Below, piece after piece: positions 55,776 to 64,000 of a stretch of DNA of 64,000 nt (position 1 is its first letter; every line of letters starts with the position of its first letter). Under the pieces are notes generated by a model. That model ran no database searches and was not told the origin of the DNA. It saw only the letters and a list, made by a program, of their open reading frames with translations. The position numbers were made by a program, and so were the translations under genes. This DNA comes from Kordia jejudonensis. GTDB lineage: Bacteria; Bacteroidota; Bacteroidia; Flavobacteriales; Flavobacteriaceae. The DNA lies in NCBI RefSeq assembly GCF_001005315.1, contig NZ_LBMG01000007.1, positions 62,001-126,000 of the forward strand, read 5' to 3'.

Positions 55776-58285
55776 AATCGCCAGCGCGAGTTTGCAACTC
55801 GTGATTTTGTAAAAAAAGATCGTTTATACTATTGGATTTTTAGATCGTTAGATCGCTACGCTGTTAGAAAGTCAGATTGTCAGATTCGTCATGCTCAACT
55901 TGATGCAGATCACATAAAATAGCTTTTCAAATAGTACTTCCATGTACTTCTCGATACTAATTTGCTCCACAAATTCACTCGAAGTAACGTTTGTAACTTC
56001 CTTGCTTGTCATTCCGCACTTGATGCGGAATCCAATTTAAAACACAATGGATTACTGCCTACACAGAAATGACCGTTTTATAACGATATTCGTCGTATTG
56101 CCAGATTCGTCATGCTCAACTTGATGCAGATCACATAAAATAGCTATCACAAATAGTGCTTCCATGCACTTCTCGATACTAATTTATTGCACAAATTCAC
56201 TCGAAGTGACGTTTGTAACTTCCTTGCTTGTCATTCCGCACTTGATGCGGAATCCAATTTAAAACATAATGGATTCCTGCCTACGCAGGAATGACAGTTT
56301 TGTAACGATATTCATCGCATTGCCAGCGCGAGTTTGCAACTCGTGATTTTGTAAAAAAGATCGTTTATACTATTAGATTATTAGATTGTTAGATCGCTAC
56401 GCTGTTAGAAAGTTAGATTGCCAGATTCGTCATGCTGAACTTGATTCAGCATCACATAAAATAGCTTTTCAAATGGTACTTCCATGTACTTCTCGATACT
56501 AATTTGTTGCACAAATTCACTTGAAGTAACGTTTGTAACTTCCTTGCTTGTCATTCCGCACTTGATGCGGAATCCAATTTAAAACACAATGGATTCCTGC
56601 CTACGCAGGAATGACAGTTCCGTAACAATATTCATCAATCGCCAGCGCGAGTTTGCAACTCGTGATTTTGTAAAAAAGATCGTTTATACTATTGGATTAT
56701 TAGATTGTTAGATCGCTACGCTGTTAGAAAGTTAGATTGCCAGATTCGTCATGCTGAACTTGATTCTGCATCACGTAAAATAGCTTTTCAAATAGTGCTT
56801 TCATGTACTTCTCGATACTAATTTGCTCCACAAATTCACTTGAAGTAACGTTTGTAACTTCCTTGCTTGTCATTCCGCACTTGATGCGGAATCCAATTTA
56901 AAACACAATGGATTACTGCCTACACAGAAATGACCGTTTTATAACGATATTCGTCGTATTGCCAGATTCGTCATGCTCAACTTGATGCAGATCACATAAA
57001 ATAGCTTTTCAAATAGTACTTCCATGTACTTCTCGATACTAATTTGCTCCACAAATTCACTTGAAGTAACGTTTGTAACTTCCTTGCTTGTCATTCCGCA
57101 CTTGATGCGGAATCCAATTTAAAACACAATGGATTACTGCCTACACAGAAATGACCGTTTTATAACGATATTCGTCGTATTGCCAGATTCGTCATGCTCA
57201 ACTTGATGCAGATCACATAAAATAGCTATCACAAATAGTGCTTCCATGCACTTCTCGATACTAATTTATTGCACAAATTCACTCGAAGTGACGTTTGTAA
57301 CTTCCTTGCTTGTCATTCCGCACTTGATGCGGAATCCAATTTAAAACATAATGGATTCCTGCCTACGCAGGAATGACAGTTCCGTAACAATATTCATCAA
57401 TCGCCAGCGCGAGTTTGCAACTCGTGATTTTGTAAAAAAGATCGTTTATACTATTGGATTATTAGATTGTTAGATCGCTACGCTGTTAGAAAGTTAGATT
57501 GCCAGATTCGTCATGCTGAACTTGATTCTGCATCACGTAAAATAGCTTTTCAAATAGTGCTTTCATGTACTTCTCGATACTAATTTGCTCCACAAATTCA
57601 CTTGAAGTAACGTTTGTAACTTCCTTGCTTGTCATTCCGCACTTGATGCGGAATCCAATTTAAAACACAATGGATTACTGCCTACACAGAAATGACCGTT
57701 TTATAACGATATTCGTCGTATTGCCAGATTCGTCATGCTCAACTTGATGCAGATCACATAAAATAGCTATCACAAATAGTGCTTCCATGCACTTCTCGAT
57801 ACTAATTTATTGCACAAATTCACTCGAAGTGACGTTTGTAACTTCCTTGCTTGTCATTCCGCACTTGATGCGGAATCCAATTTAAAACATAATGGATTCC
57901 TGCCTACGCAGGAATGACAGTTTTGTAACGATATTCATCGCATTGCCAGCGCGAGTTTGCAACTCGTGATTTTGTAAAAAAGATCGTTTATACTATTAGA
58001 TTATTAGATTGTTAGATCGCTACGCTGTTAGAAAGTTAGATTGCCAGATTCGTCATGCTGAACTTGATTCAGCATCACATAAAATAGCTTTTCAAATGGT
58101 ACTTCCATGTACTTCTCGATACTAATTTGTTGCACAAATTCACTTGAAGTAACGTTTGTAACTTCCTTGCTTGTCATTCCGCACTTGATGCGGAATCCAA
58201 TTTAAAACACAATGGATTACTGCCTACACAGAAATGACCGTTTTATAACGATATTCATCAATCGCTAGCGCGAGTTTGCAACTCG
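55776..58285. repeat. 2.5-kb tandem array of palindrome-bearing modules A and B
   Basis: Nine B modules start (CAGATTCGTCATGCT) at 55881, 56102, 56422, 56741, 56963, 57184, 57503, 57725 and 58045; A modules start (CCAGCGCGAG) at 55781, 56323, 56642, 57404 and 57946, with a partial one at 58264. Order: A B B A B A B B B A B B A B a. Unit length is 221-222 for B and about 99 for A. B carries hairpins ATGCTGAA-CTTGA-TTCAGCAT, ATTCCGCA-CTTGA-TGCGGAAT and ATTCCTGC-CTAC-GCAGGAAT; A carries CGAGTT-TGC-AACTCG. No coding frame of note, transposase or spacer-like sequence is present. It lies in a convergent gap before nrdA. Confidence 0.95.
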
Positions 58286-58308
58286 TGCTTTCAATCTTAA
58301 AAACAAAA

Positions 58309-58336
58309 AAAAGGAACGTCATGCAACGTTCCTTTT
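58309..58336. terminator. terminator between the array and nrdA
   Basis: AAAAGGAACGT pairs with ACGTTCCTTTT around CATGCA, with T tracts on both strands. On the minus strand it ends the nrdA transcript; the stop of nrdA is about 30 bases away. Confidence 0.85.
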
Positions 58337-58365
58337 CTATTTTTAGTCGGTTTTTTATCTATACT

Positions 58366-60801
58366 TTATGAACCACACATTAAGCAATCATCATCTTCAT
58401 TCTCTTTGGCTCTTGCAATCATTTCTTTCATTTCTTGCGGTGTTAACGGCTCTACGGCAATTGGAGTTGGCTTCGCGCCTACGGCTCCTGCGGCAACTTC
58501 AACAACTTCCGCTGCTACTGGTGCTTTTTTCACTGCTTTCTTTACCGTAAATTTAATCGCATCAACTGCCGATTTCGTACGTAAGTAATACATTCCCGTT
58601 TTTAACCCAGATTTCCAAGCGTAGAAATGCATTGACGTTAATTTTGCCATTGTTGCACCTTCCATAAACAAGTTCAGTGATTGCGATTGATCAATGAAAT
58701 ATCCTCTGTGACGCGACATATCAATGATATCTTTCATACTCAATTCCCAAACTGTTTTATACAATTCTTTGATGTCTTGTGGAATTTCATCAATATGCTG
58801 AATAGATCCATTAGCACGCATCAATTCTTGCTTTAAATCTTCTGTCCAAAGGTTTAAGCTTACTAAATCTTCTAGTAAATGCTTATTTACCACAATGAAT
58901 TCTCCTGAAAGTACTCTACGTGTGTAAATGTTTGAAGTATAAGGCTCAAAACATTCGTTGTTTCCAAGAATCTGAGACGTAGAAGCTGTTGGCATTGGCG
59001 CTACTAATAATGAGTTTCGCACACCATTTTTGGCAACTTGCTTGCGCAGTTTTCCCCAGTCCCAACGACCGCTTAATTCTTCATCTTTAATTCCCCATAA
59101 ATTGTGCTGAAATTCTCCTTGTGATATTGGCGAACCTTCATATGTTTGGTATGGACCTTCTACTTTTGCCAATTCCATCGAAGCGGTTACTGCGGCAAAA
59201 TAAAGCGTTTCAAAAATTTCTTGATTCAGTTTTTTAGCTTCATCCGATGTAAATGGCATACGTAATTTAATGAACGTATCTGCCAATCCTTGTACACCTA
59301 ATCCAATTGGACGGTGACGGAAGTTAGAGTTTTCTGCTTCCTTTACAGGATAGTAATTACGATCAATTACGGTATTTAAGTTCTTTGTTACACGTTTTGT
59401 AACACGGAATAATTCTTTATGATCAAACTCTTTTCCTTTGACAAACATTGGCAATGCAATAGACGCCAAGTTACACACAGCTACTTCATCAGGAGATGTA
59501 TACTCCATGATTTCTGTACATAAGTTTGAAGAACGAATTGTTCCCAAGTTCTTTTGGTTCGATTTACGGTTTGCCGCATCTTTATACAACATGTACGGCG
59601 TTCCTGTTTCAATTTGCGATTCTAGGATTTTTTCCCATAATTCACGCGCTTTGATCGTTTTTCTTCCTTTTCCTAATGATTCGTATTTTAAGTACATTTC
59701 ATCAAACTCATCACTGTGTACGTTGAATAAGTTTGGACATTCATTAGGACACATTAACGTCCATGGACCGTTTTCTTCCACACGTTTCATGAATAAATCT
59801 GGAATCCACATCGCATAGAACAAATCACGCGCACGCATTTCTTCTTTACCGTGGTTTTTCTTTAGGTCTAAGAAATCAAAAATATCGGCATGCCAAGGTT
59901 CTATATATATTGCGAACGAGCCTTTACGTTTTCCACCACCTTGATCTACATAACGAGCCGTATCATTGTACACTTGTAACATTGGTACAATTCCGTTACT
60001 TGTACCATTGGTACCTGCAATGTATGATCCTGTAGCACGAACATTGTGAATAGACAAGCCAATTCCTCCTGCTGATTGTGATATTTTCGCCGTTTGTTTT
60101 AGTGTATCGTAAATTCCGTCAATACTATCATCTTTCATTGCTAATAAGAAACATGATGACATTTGTGGTTTTGGTGTTCCCGAATTGAACAACGTTGGTG
60201 TTGCGTGCGTAAAGTACTTTTTAGACATTAACTCATACGTTTCAAGTGCCGCATCTAAGTCGTTTAAATGAATTCCGACAGAAACACGCATTAACATATG
60301 TTGTGGACGTTCGGCAATTTTACCATTTAATTTTAGTAAGTACGAACGTTCTAAGGTTTTGAACCCAAAGTAATCATATCCAAAGTCACGATTATAGATA
60401 ATGGTAGAATCTAACCGATCTGCATTTTCCATAATTACATTATATACCTCATCGGATAATAATGGTGCTTTCTTTCCTGTTCTTGGATTTACATATTCGT
60501 ACAAATCCACCATGGTTTCAGAAAATGATTTTTTGGTGTTTTTATGTAAGTTTGATACAGAAATACGCGCAGCTAATCGAGCATAATCAGGATGCGTAGT
60601 GGTCATTGTGGCGGCAATTTCTGCTGCCAAATTATCTAATTCTGATGTGGTAACTCCATCGTATAATCCTTCAATTACACGCATGGCAACTTTTACAGGA
60701 TCTACCAAATCGTTTAAGCCATAACATAACTTTCTCACTCGTGAAGTGATCTTGTCAAACATCATTGGCTCTTTTCTTCCATCTCTTTTTACTACAAACA
60801 T
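58366..60801 (-). CDS. nrdA: ribonucleoside-diphosphate reductase, alpha subunit
   Basis: The 811-residue class I enzyme begins with an ATP-cone ([20 protein letters not shown] and following). Active-site cysteines are visible: [14 protein letters not shown] and VAVCNLASI. The C-terminus is unusually long, with an Ala/Pro/Val/Lys-rich spacer ([20 protein letters not shown]) before the reducing tail CLMCGS. It reduces ribonucleotides to deoxyribonucleotides with NrdB. The downstream hairpin at 58309 terminates it; nrdB lies upstream on the same strand after 151 bases. Confidence 0.97.
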   Translation of the reverse strand: MFVVKRDGRKEPMMFDKITSRVRKLCYGLNDLVDPVKVAMRVIEGLYDGVTTSELDNLAAEIAATMTTTHPDYARLAARISVSNLHKNTKKSFSETMVDLYEYVNPRTGKKAPLLSDEVYNVIMENADRLDSTIIYNRDFGYDYFGFKTLERSYLLKLNGKIAERPQHMLMRVSVGIHLNDLDAALETYELMSKKYFTHATPTLFNSGTPKPQMSSCFLLAMKDDSIDGIYDTLKQTAKISQSAGGIGLSIHNVRATGSYIAGTNGTSNGIVPMLQVYNDTARYVDQGGGKRKGSFAIYIEPWHADIFDFLDLKKNHGKEEMRARDLFYAMWIPDLFMKRVEENGPWTLMCPNECPNLFNVHSDEFDEMYLKYESLGKGRKTIKARELWEKILESQIETGTPYMLYKDAANRKSNQKNLGTIRSSNLCTEIMEYTSPDEVAVCNLASIALPMFVKGKEFDHKELFRVTKRVTKNLNTVIDRNYYPVKEAENSNFRHRPIGLGVQGLADTFIKLRMPFTSDEAKKLNQEIFETLYFAAVTASMELAKVEGPYQTYEGSPISQGEFQHNLWGIKDEELSGRWDWGKLRKQVAKNGVRNSLLVAPMPTASTSQILGNNECFEPYTSNIYTRRVLSGEFIVVNKHLLEDLVSLNLWTEDLKQELMRANGSIQHIDEIPQDIKELYKTVWELSMKDIIDMSRHRGYFIDQSQSLNLFMEGATMAKLTSMHFYAWKSGLKTGMYYLRTKSAVDAIKFTVKKAVKKAPVAAEVVEVAAGAVGAKPTPIAVEPLTPQEMKEMIARAKENEDDDCLMCGS

Positions 60802-60952
60802 ATGCTCGTCTATTTTTTTAGTTCTTCTGACTTTCGTTCAGAAAAGGGGTTAGTTATTTTACCAATCTTTCGGCGAAAAAATTGGTATTTCGGGTATTTT
60901 TATGTGTTTTTAAGTTTTAACTGCACGCAATTAAAAACTTATGGATTTTTAA

Positions 60953-61933
60953 CTAGAAATCAGCGTCAAAGCTAAATTTGTCTGACTCTTCTTCTTTATT
61001 TAAGACACCTGCTTTTTGATATTCAGATACTCTTTTTTCGAAGAAGTTTGTTTTACCTTGAAGGGAAATCATATCCATAAAATCGAATGGATTTGATACA
61101 TTATACTCTTTTTCACAACCCAATTCTTGTAAAAGTCTGTCGGTAACAAACTCCAAGTATTGTGTCATTAATTTAGCGTTCATTCCTATAAGACTTACAG
61201 GTAATGATTCTGTAATGAATTCACGTTCGATGTTTAATGCATCGACAATAATACCACGAATACGTTCTTTAGGAACTTTATTTACGAGGTGATTATTGTG
61301 TAAGTGTACTGCAAAATCACAGTGAACACCTTCATCACGAGAGATTAACTCGTTAGAAAACGTTAATCCTGGCATGATTCCTCTTTTCTTTAACCAATAA
61401 ATAGAACAAAATGCACCTGAGAAGAAAATACCTTCTACGGCTGCAAACGCTATTAAACGTTCTGCAAAACTTGGTGAATCAATCCATTGTAAAGCCCAAT
61501 CTGCCTTCTTTTTGATGGCTGGGAAGTTTTCAATTGCCTTGAATAATTTATCTTTTTCTTTTTCATCTTTCACATACGTATCAATTAATAATGAGTATGT
61601 TTCTGAGTGAATGTTTTCCATCATAATTTGGAAACCGTAGAAAAATTTAGCTTCAGAATATTGTACTTCGTTTACAAAGTTTTCTGCTAAATTTTCATTT
61701 ACAATTCCGTCTGATGCTGCAAAAAATGCTAAGATATGTTTGATAAAGTAACGCTCGTCATCATTCAATTTTGTTGACCAATCTGTCAAATCTTGGTGAA
61801 GGTCTATTTCTTCCGCTGTCCAAAAACTAGCTTCAGACTTCTTATACCATTCCCAAATATCTGCATGTTTGATTGGAAAAATCACAAATCTGTCTTTGTT
61901 TTCTTGTAAGATGGGTTCTATTGCTGATGACAT
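60953..61933 (-). CDS. nrdB: ribonucleoside-diphosphate reductase, beta subunit
   Basis: The 326-residue R2 protein carries the iron site residues in [15 protein letters not shown], the [10 protein letters not shown] segment (with the radical Tyr four residues after the His) and [15 protein letters not shown]. It ends with FSFDADF, the peptide that docks to NrdA. It generates the tyrosyl radical. The gene order nrdB-nrdA suggests one operon, with a 151-base gap that holds no clear terminator. Confidence 0.96.
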   Translation of the reverse strand: MSSAIEPILQENKDRFVIFPIKHADIWEWYKKSEASFWTAEEIDLHQDLTDWSTKLNDDERYFIKHILAFFAASDGIVNENLAENFVNEVQYSEAKFFYGFQIMMENIHSETYSLLIDTYVKDEKEKDKLFKAIENFPAIKKKADWALQWIDSPSFAERLIAFAAVEGIFFSGAFCSIYWLKKRGIMPGLTFSNELISRDEGVHCDFAVHLHNNHLVNKVPKERIRGIIVDALNIEREFITESLPVSLIGMNAKLMTQYLEFVTDRLLQELGCEKEYNVSNPFDFMDMISLQGKTNFFEKRVSEYQKAGVLNKEEESDKFSFDADF

Positions 61934-62206
61934 AAAATTATTGAGTTTTTAATGTAAAATTTGGTAAAAAGACTATTGTTTGATTTGGGAATAACAAAGA
62001 TTGAAAAATGTATGCGAAAATGAAAGCCTAACTTATTCACAATGTTCGTGAGTTTTTAACAACAGTACAGTTTTTTCTTACTTTTTGACGTTTTTTCAAA
62101 ATGGCATTTTTTACTGATTATCAGGTATTTACAAGAATCAATTCTTTGGTAGCAGTGATAAAACCAGCGTTTTTAAAAAAAAATGAGAAAATGAAATTTT
62201 AACTAT

Positions 62207-62776
62207 TTAGCGACCTAATTTTTGTGCAGTCTTTTCCAATTCGGCATACCAATCTTCGCCAAATTTTCGAACTAGGGCATCTTTTACAAATTTGTAAACT
62301 GGCACTTGCAATTCTTTCCCCAAAGTACAAGCATCATCACATATTTGCCATTTGTGATAGTTGACGGCTGCAAAATCACTGTATTCTTCAATTCGAACTG
62401 GATATAAGTGACAAGAAATTGGTTTTTTCCAATCAATGAGTCCTTTATTATAAGCTTCTTCTATGCCGCACAAAGCCGTTTGCTTGTCATCAAAAATAAC
62501 ATACGCACATTCGGCACCATTTACTAACGGAGTTTCCAAGTCGCCATTGTCTCTTACAATATAGGTTCCTTGTGCTTCAATAGCTTCTATTCCTTCTTTT
62601 CTAAGGAAAGGTTTTACCGTATCATAAATACGATCTAGTTTTTTTATTTCATCATGATCTAATGGTGCGCCTGCATCACCTTCAACACAACAAATTCCTT
62701 TGCATGCTTTTAAGTTGCACACAAAATCCTTCTCAATAATATCTTCCGAAACGATGGTTTTTCCTAATTGAAACAT
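62207..62776 (-). CDS. DUF3109 protein (YkgJ-like Cys cluster)
   Basis: The 189-residue protein carries the Cys pattern CNLKACKGICCVEGDAGAPL, ALCGIEEAY, SCHLYPVRI and CDDACTLGKEL. This is DUF3109, widespread in Bacteroidota, with metal- or Fe-S-like cysteines (inference) and unknown role. It is read alone, opposite to the MarC gene. The 273-base gap 61934-62206 shows no gene. Confidence 0.88.
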   Translation of the reverse strand: MFQLGKTIVSEDIIEKDFVCNLKACKGICCVEGDAGAPLDHDEIKKLDRIYDTVKPFLRKEGIEAIEAQGTYIVRDNGDLETPLVNGAECAYVIFDDKQTALCGIEEAYNKGLIDWKKPISCHLYPVRIEEYSDFAAVNYHKWQICDDACTLGKELQVPVYKFVKDALVRKFGEDWYAELEKTAQKLGR

Positions 62777-62880
62777 GCTGCAAATATACTTTTTCTAGAC
62801 TTTTTTATTCTGCTAAATTCACGATTTTTTTGAGCGTACAAAATTTACTTTAATTTAATCTAAAAAATATATGCATTTCC

Positions 62881-62910
62881 TTTGGTAATTAGTGGAATAA
62901 TGTACTTTTG
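62881..62910 (+). promoter_or_regulatory. promoter of the MarC-family gene
   Basis: TTTG (62881-62884) and TACTTTTG (62903-62910) are 18 bases apart, matching the Bacteroidota -33/-7 consensus. The ATG at 62935 lies 24 bases after the -7 box. Confidence 0.65.
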
Positions 62911-62934
62911 CCGCGAATTTAAAAACGTATCGAA

Positions 62935-63519
62935 ATGGAGTTAAATTTTAAACACATTTTAACAGCAAGTATGGTACTTTTTGCTGTTATTGATATTATT
63001 GGTAACATTCCAATTATCATTGATTTACGCCGTAAAACGGGACACATTCAATCAGGGAAAGCTACGATTATTGCAGGGATTATTTTGACCGTGTTTTTAT
63101 TCGTGGGACAAAGTGTATTAAGCTTAATTGGAATTACCGTAAGTCAGTTTGCTATTGCAGGTTCATTTGTCCTATTTTTTCTTGCCCTAGAAATGATTTT
63201 AGGAATCACATTATTCAAAGAAGATGATGAAGGCGCATTGAGTGATGCTTCTGTGTTTCCTATTGCATTTCCATTGGTAGCAGGTCCAGGAAGTTTAACA
63301 TCAATTTTATCACTGCGTGCCGAATTTACAGTAATAAATATTGTCATTGCCATTCTAATCAACATGATTATCATGTATATTGTACTGAAAGCTTCCGCTA
63401 AAATTGAACGCTTGTTAGGACAAAATGGAATTCGAATTTTACGAAAAGTATTTGGTGTCATTTTATTAGCGATTGCTGTTAAGATTTTTACAACAGGTAT
63501 TCAAAAAATATTTGCGTAA
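62935..63519 (+). CDS. MarC-family integral membrane protein
   Basis: The 194-residue protein has six hydrophobic helices and the family phrase VFPIAFPLVAGPGSLTSILS. The helix ILTASMVLFAVIDIIGNIPI also fits the family. MarC proteins are of uncertain role; the older link to antibiotic resistance is not supported. A hairpin follows the stop. Confidence 0.93.
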   Translation: MELNFKHILTASMVLFAVIDIIGNIPIIIDLRRKTGHIQSGKATIIAGIILTVFLFVGQSVLSLIGITVSQFAIAGSFVLFFLALEMILGITLFKEDDEGALSDASVFPIAFPLVAGPGSLTSILSLRAEFTVINIVIAILINMIIMYIVLKASAKIERLLGQNGIRILRKVFGVILLAIAVKIFTTGIQKIFA

Positions 63520-63540
63520 TTTTGCAAACAGAATACGTAT

Positions 63541-63580
63541 TGCGCACATCGTTGTACAAATTGATGTGCGCAGTACTCTT
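63541..63580 (+). terminator. hairpin after the MarC-family gene
   Basis: TGCGCACATC and GATGTGCGCA form a 10-base perfect stem (63541-63572), with a short T run nearby (TCTTTT). The next gene starts 30 bases later. Confidence 0.6.
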
Positions 63581-63601
63581 TTGATCCTAAATTCACACAA
63601 A

Positions 63602-63805
63602 ATGAAACTATTTACATACATATTTATTGCAATTGCCACGTTACTTTGTATTTACAATGCAACAAAACTTGATTTTTCAAATTTGCTACAAGGCGACAGT
63701 TTGGTTGCTTTAATTAGTATTGTAGCATCACTTTGCGCAATTCTAATTTTATTAATTTTTATGACTTCAAAGAAAATTGAAGATAAAGTTAAGAAGAATA
63801 AGTAA
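63602..63805 (+). CDS. small two-helix membrane protein
   Basis: The 67-residue protein starts MKLFTYIFIAIATLLCIYNA at 63602, chosen because earlier codons run through the hairpin. It has two helices and a basic tail, SKKIEDKVKKNK. Its stop TAATG overlaps the next ATG. No family is recognised. Confidence 0.6.
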   Translation: MKLFTYIFIAIATLLCIYNATKLDFSNLLQGDSLVALISIVASLCAILILLIFMTSKKIEDKVKKNK

Positions 63806-64000
63806 TGTTTGATGTGCTCATTATTGGTGGCGGCGTTTCAGGAATGCAATGCGCGCTTGTATTAGGTTCTGCAAAGACAAAACCTTTTGCAGTAGACAAA
63901 AAAATGGGGATTATTTTACATCAAAGGTCTTCACATTTACAAAATGCTTTGTTTAATAATGTACTCGGTTTACCAGAAGGAAAAACAGGTGCAGAAATTT
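63805..64000 (+). CDS. FAD-dependent oxidoreductase (3' truncated)
   Basis: The frame begins MFDVLIIGGGVSGMQCALVL at 63805 and is cut by the window end. GGGVSGMQ is a dinucleotide-binding Rossmann motif, matching NAD(P)/FAD-dependent oxidoreductases of the thioredoxin-reductase type. The start overlaps the stop of the small membrane protein by one base, showing translational coupling. Confidence 0.8.
   Translation, partial: MFDVLIIGGGVSGMQCALVLGSAKTKPFAVDKKMGIILHQRSSHLQNALFNNVLGLPEGKTGAEI

Noticed and set aside
55776-58285. CRISPR array
   Set aside because: The repeats are 99-320 bases long and directly adjacent, without short unique spacers, and no cas genes are in the window.
55776-58285. 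IS element or transposon
   Set aside because: No transposase frame or long terminal inverted repeats bracket the array.

Overview
The window is AT-rich chromosomal DNA that looks like a marine member of the Flavobacteriaceae, most likely Kordia or a close relative (inference from gene content). Pointers are type IX secretion (a PorP/SprF protein at the left edge and two large secreted proteins with C-terminal sorting domains), Bacteroidota-type -7 promoter boxes (TAnnTTTG), lipoproteins with the LLSC-type lipobox, a glycine-rich-leader RiPP-type precursor, and a DUF6345-like gene. No rRNA, phage, IS element or CRISPR array was seen. There is one tRNA (Asn, minus strand, 1711-1784).

Layout. 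1-5100: partial PorP/SprF, a small secreted protein, tRNA-Asn, RseP and an M1 aminopeptidase. 5200-8500: a SCO-like protein, then feoA, feoB and a Cys-rich mini-protein for ferrous iron uptake. 8500-11550: an outer-membrane beta-barrel, a Crp/Fnr regulator and three small genes. 11800-20100: a Mn/Zn/Fe-type ABC importer operon (binding lipoprotein, ATPase, an unknown secreted protein, two permeases that each carry a cytoplasmic tail resembling a winged helix), a DtxR/MntR-like regulator and a divergent TonB-dependent receptor with a candidate operator between them. 20200-28200: polyprenyl synthase, then a TetR-TolC-MFP-RND efflux operon. 28400-33300: an accessory stretch with a caspase-like (DUF6345-like) protein and its partner, a RiPP-like peptide next to a TlpA-type lipoprotein, a broken XRE regulator and an orphan antitoxin-like gene. 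33400-44900: aspS, small lipoproteins, a ClC channel lacking the gating glutamate, a cold-shock protein, a TlpA thioredoxin, tadA, a very small secreted peptide gene and dxs. 44900-52100: two T9SS cargo proteins (a BNR/sortilin-like repeat protein and an M4 metalloprotease) and a dGTPase. 52300-55700: a phosphate transporter fused to a PhoU-like domain and an outer-membrane lipoprotein-sorting-like protein. 55776-58285: a 2.5-kb non-coding tandem array of palindrome-bearing modules. 58366-64000: nrdA and nrdB, a DUF3109 protein, a MarC-family protein, a small membrane protein and the start of an FAD-dependent oxidoreductase.

The main theme of 5900-20100 is metal acquisition: Fe(II) import (Feo), a divalent-metal ABC importer, an outer-membrane receptor and a DtxR-type sensor. 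The best candidates for something undescribed are the caspase-like/partner gene pair with its structured promoter (28925-30646), the RiPP-like peptide plus thioredoxin lipoprotein (30949-32596), and the palindromic tandem array with scattered solo relatives elsewhere in the window (55776-58285, 20082-20153, 813-840, 1441-1468). All family assignments come from reading motifs by eye; no database search was run.
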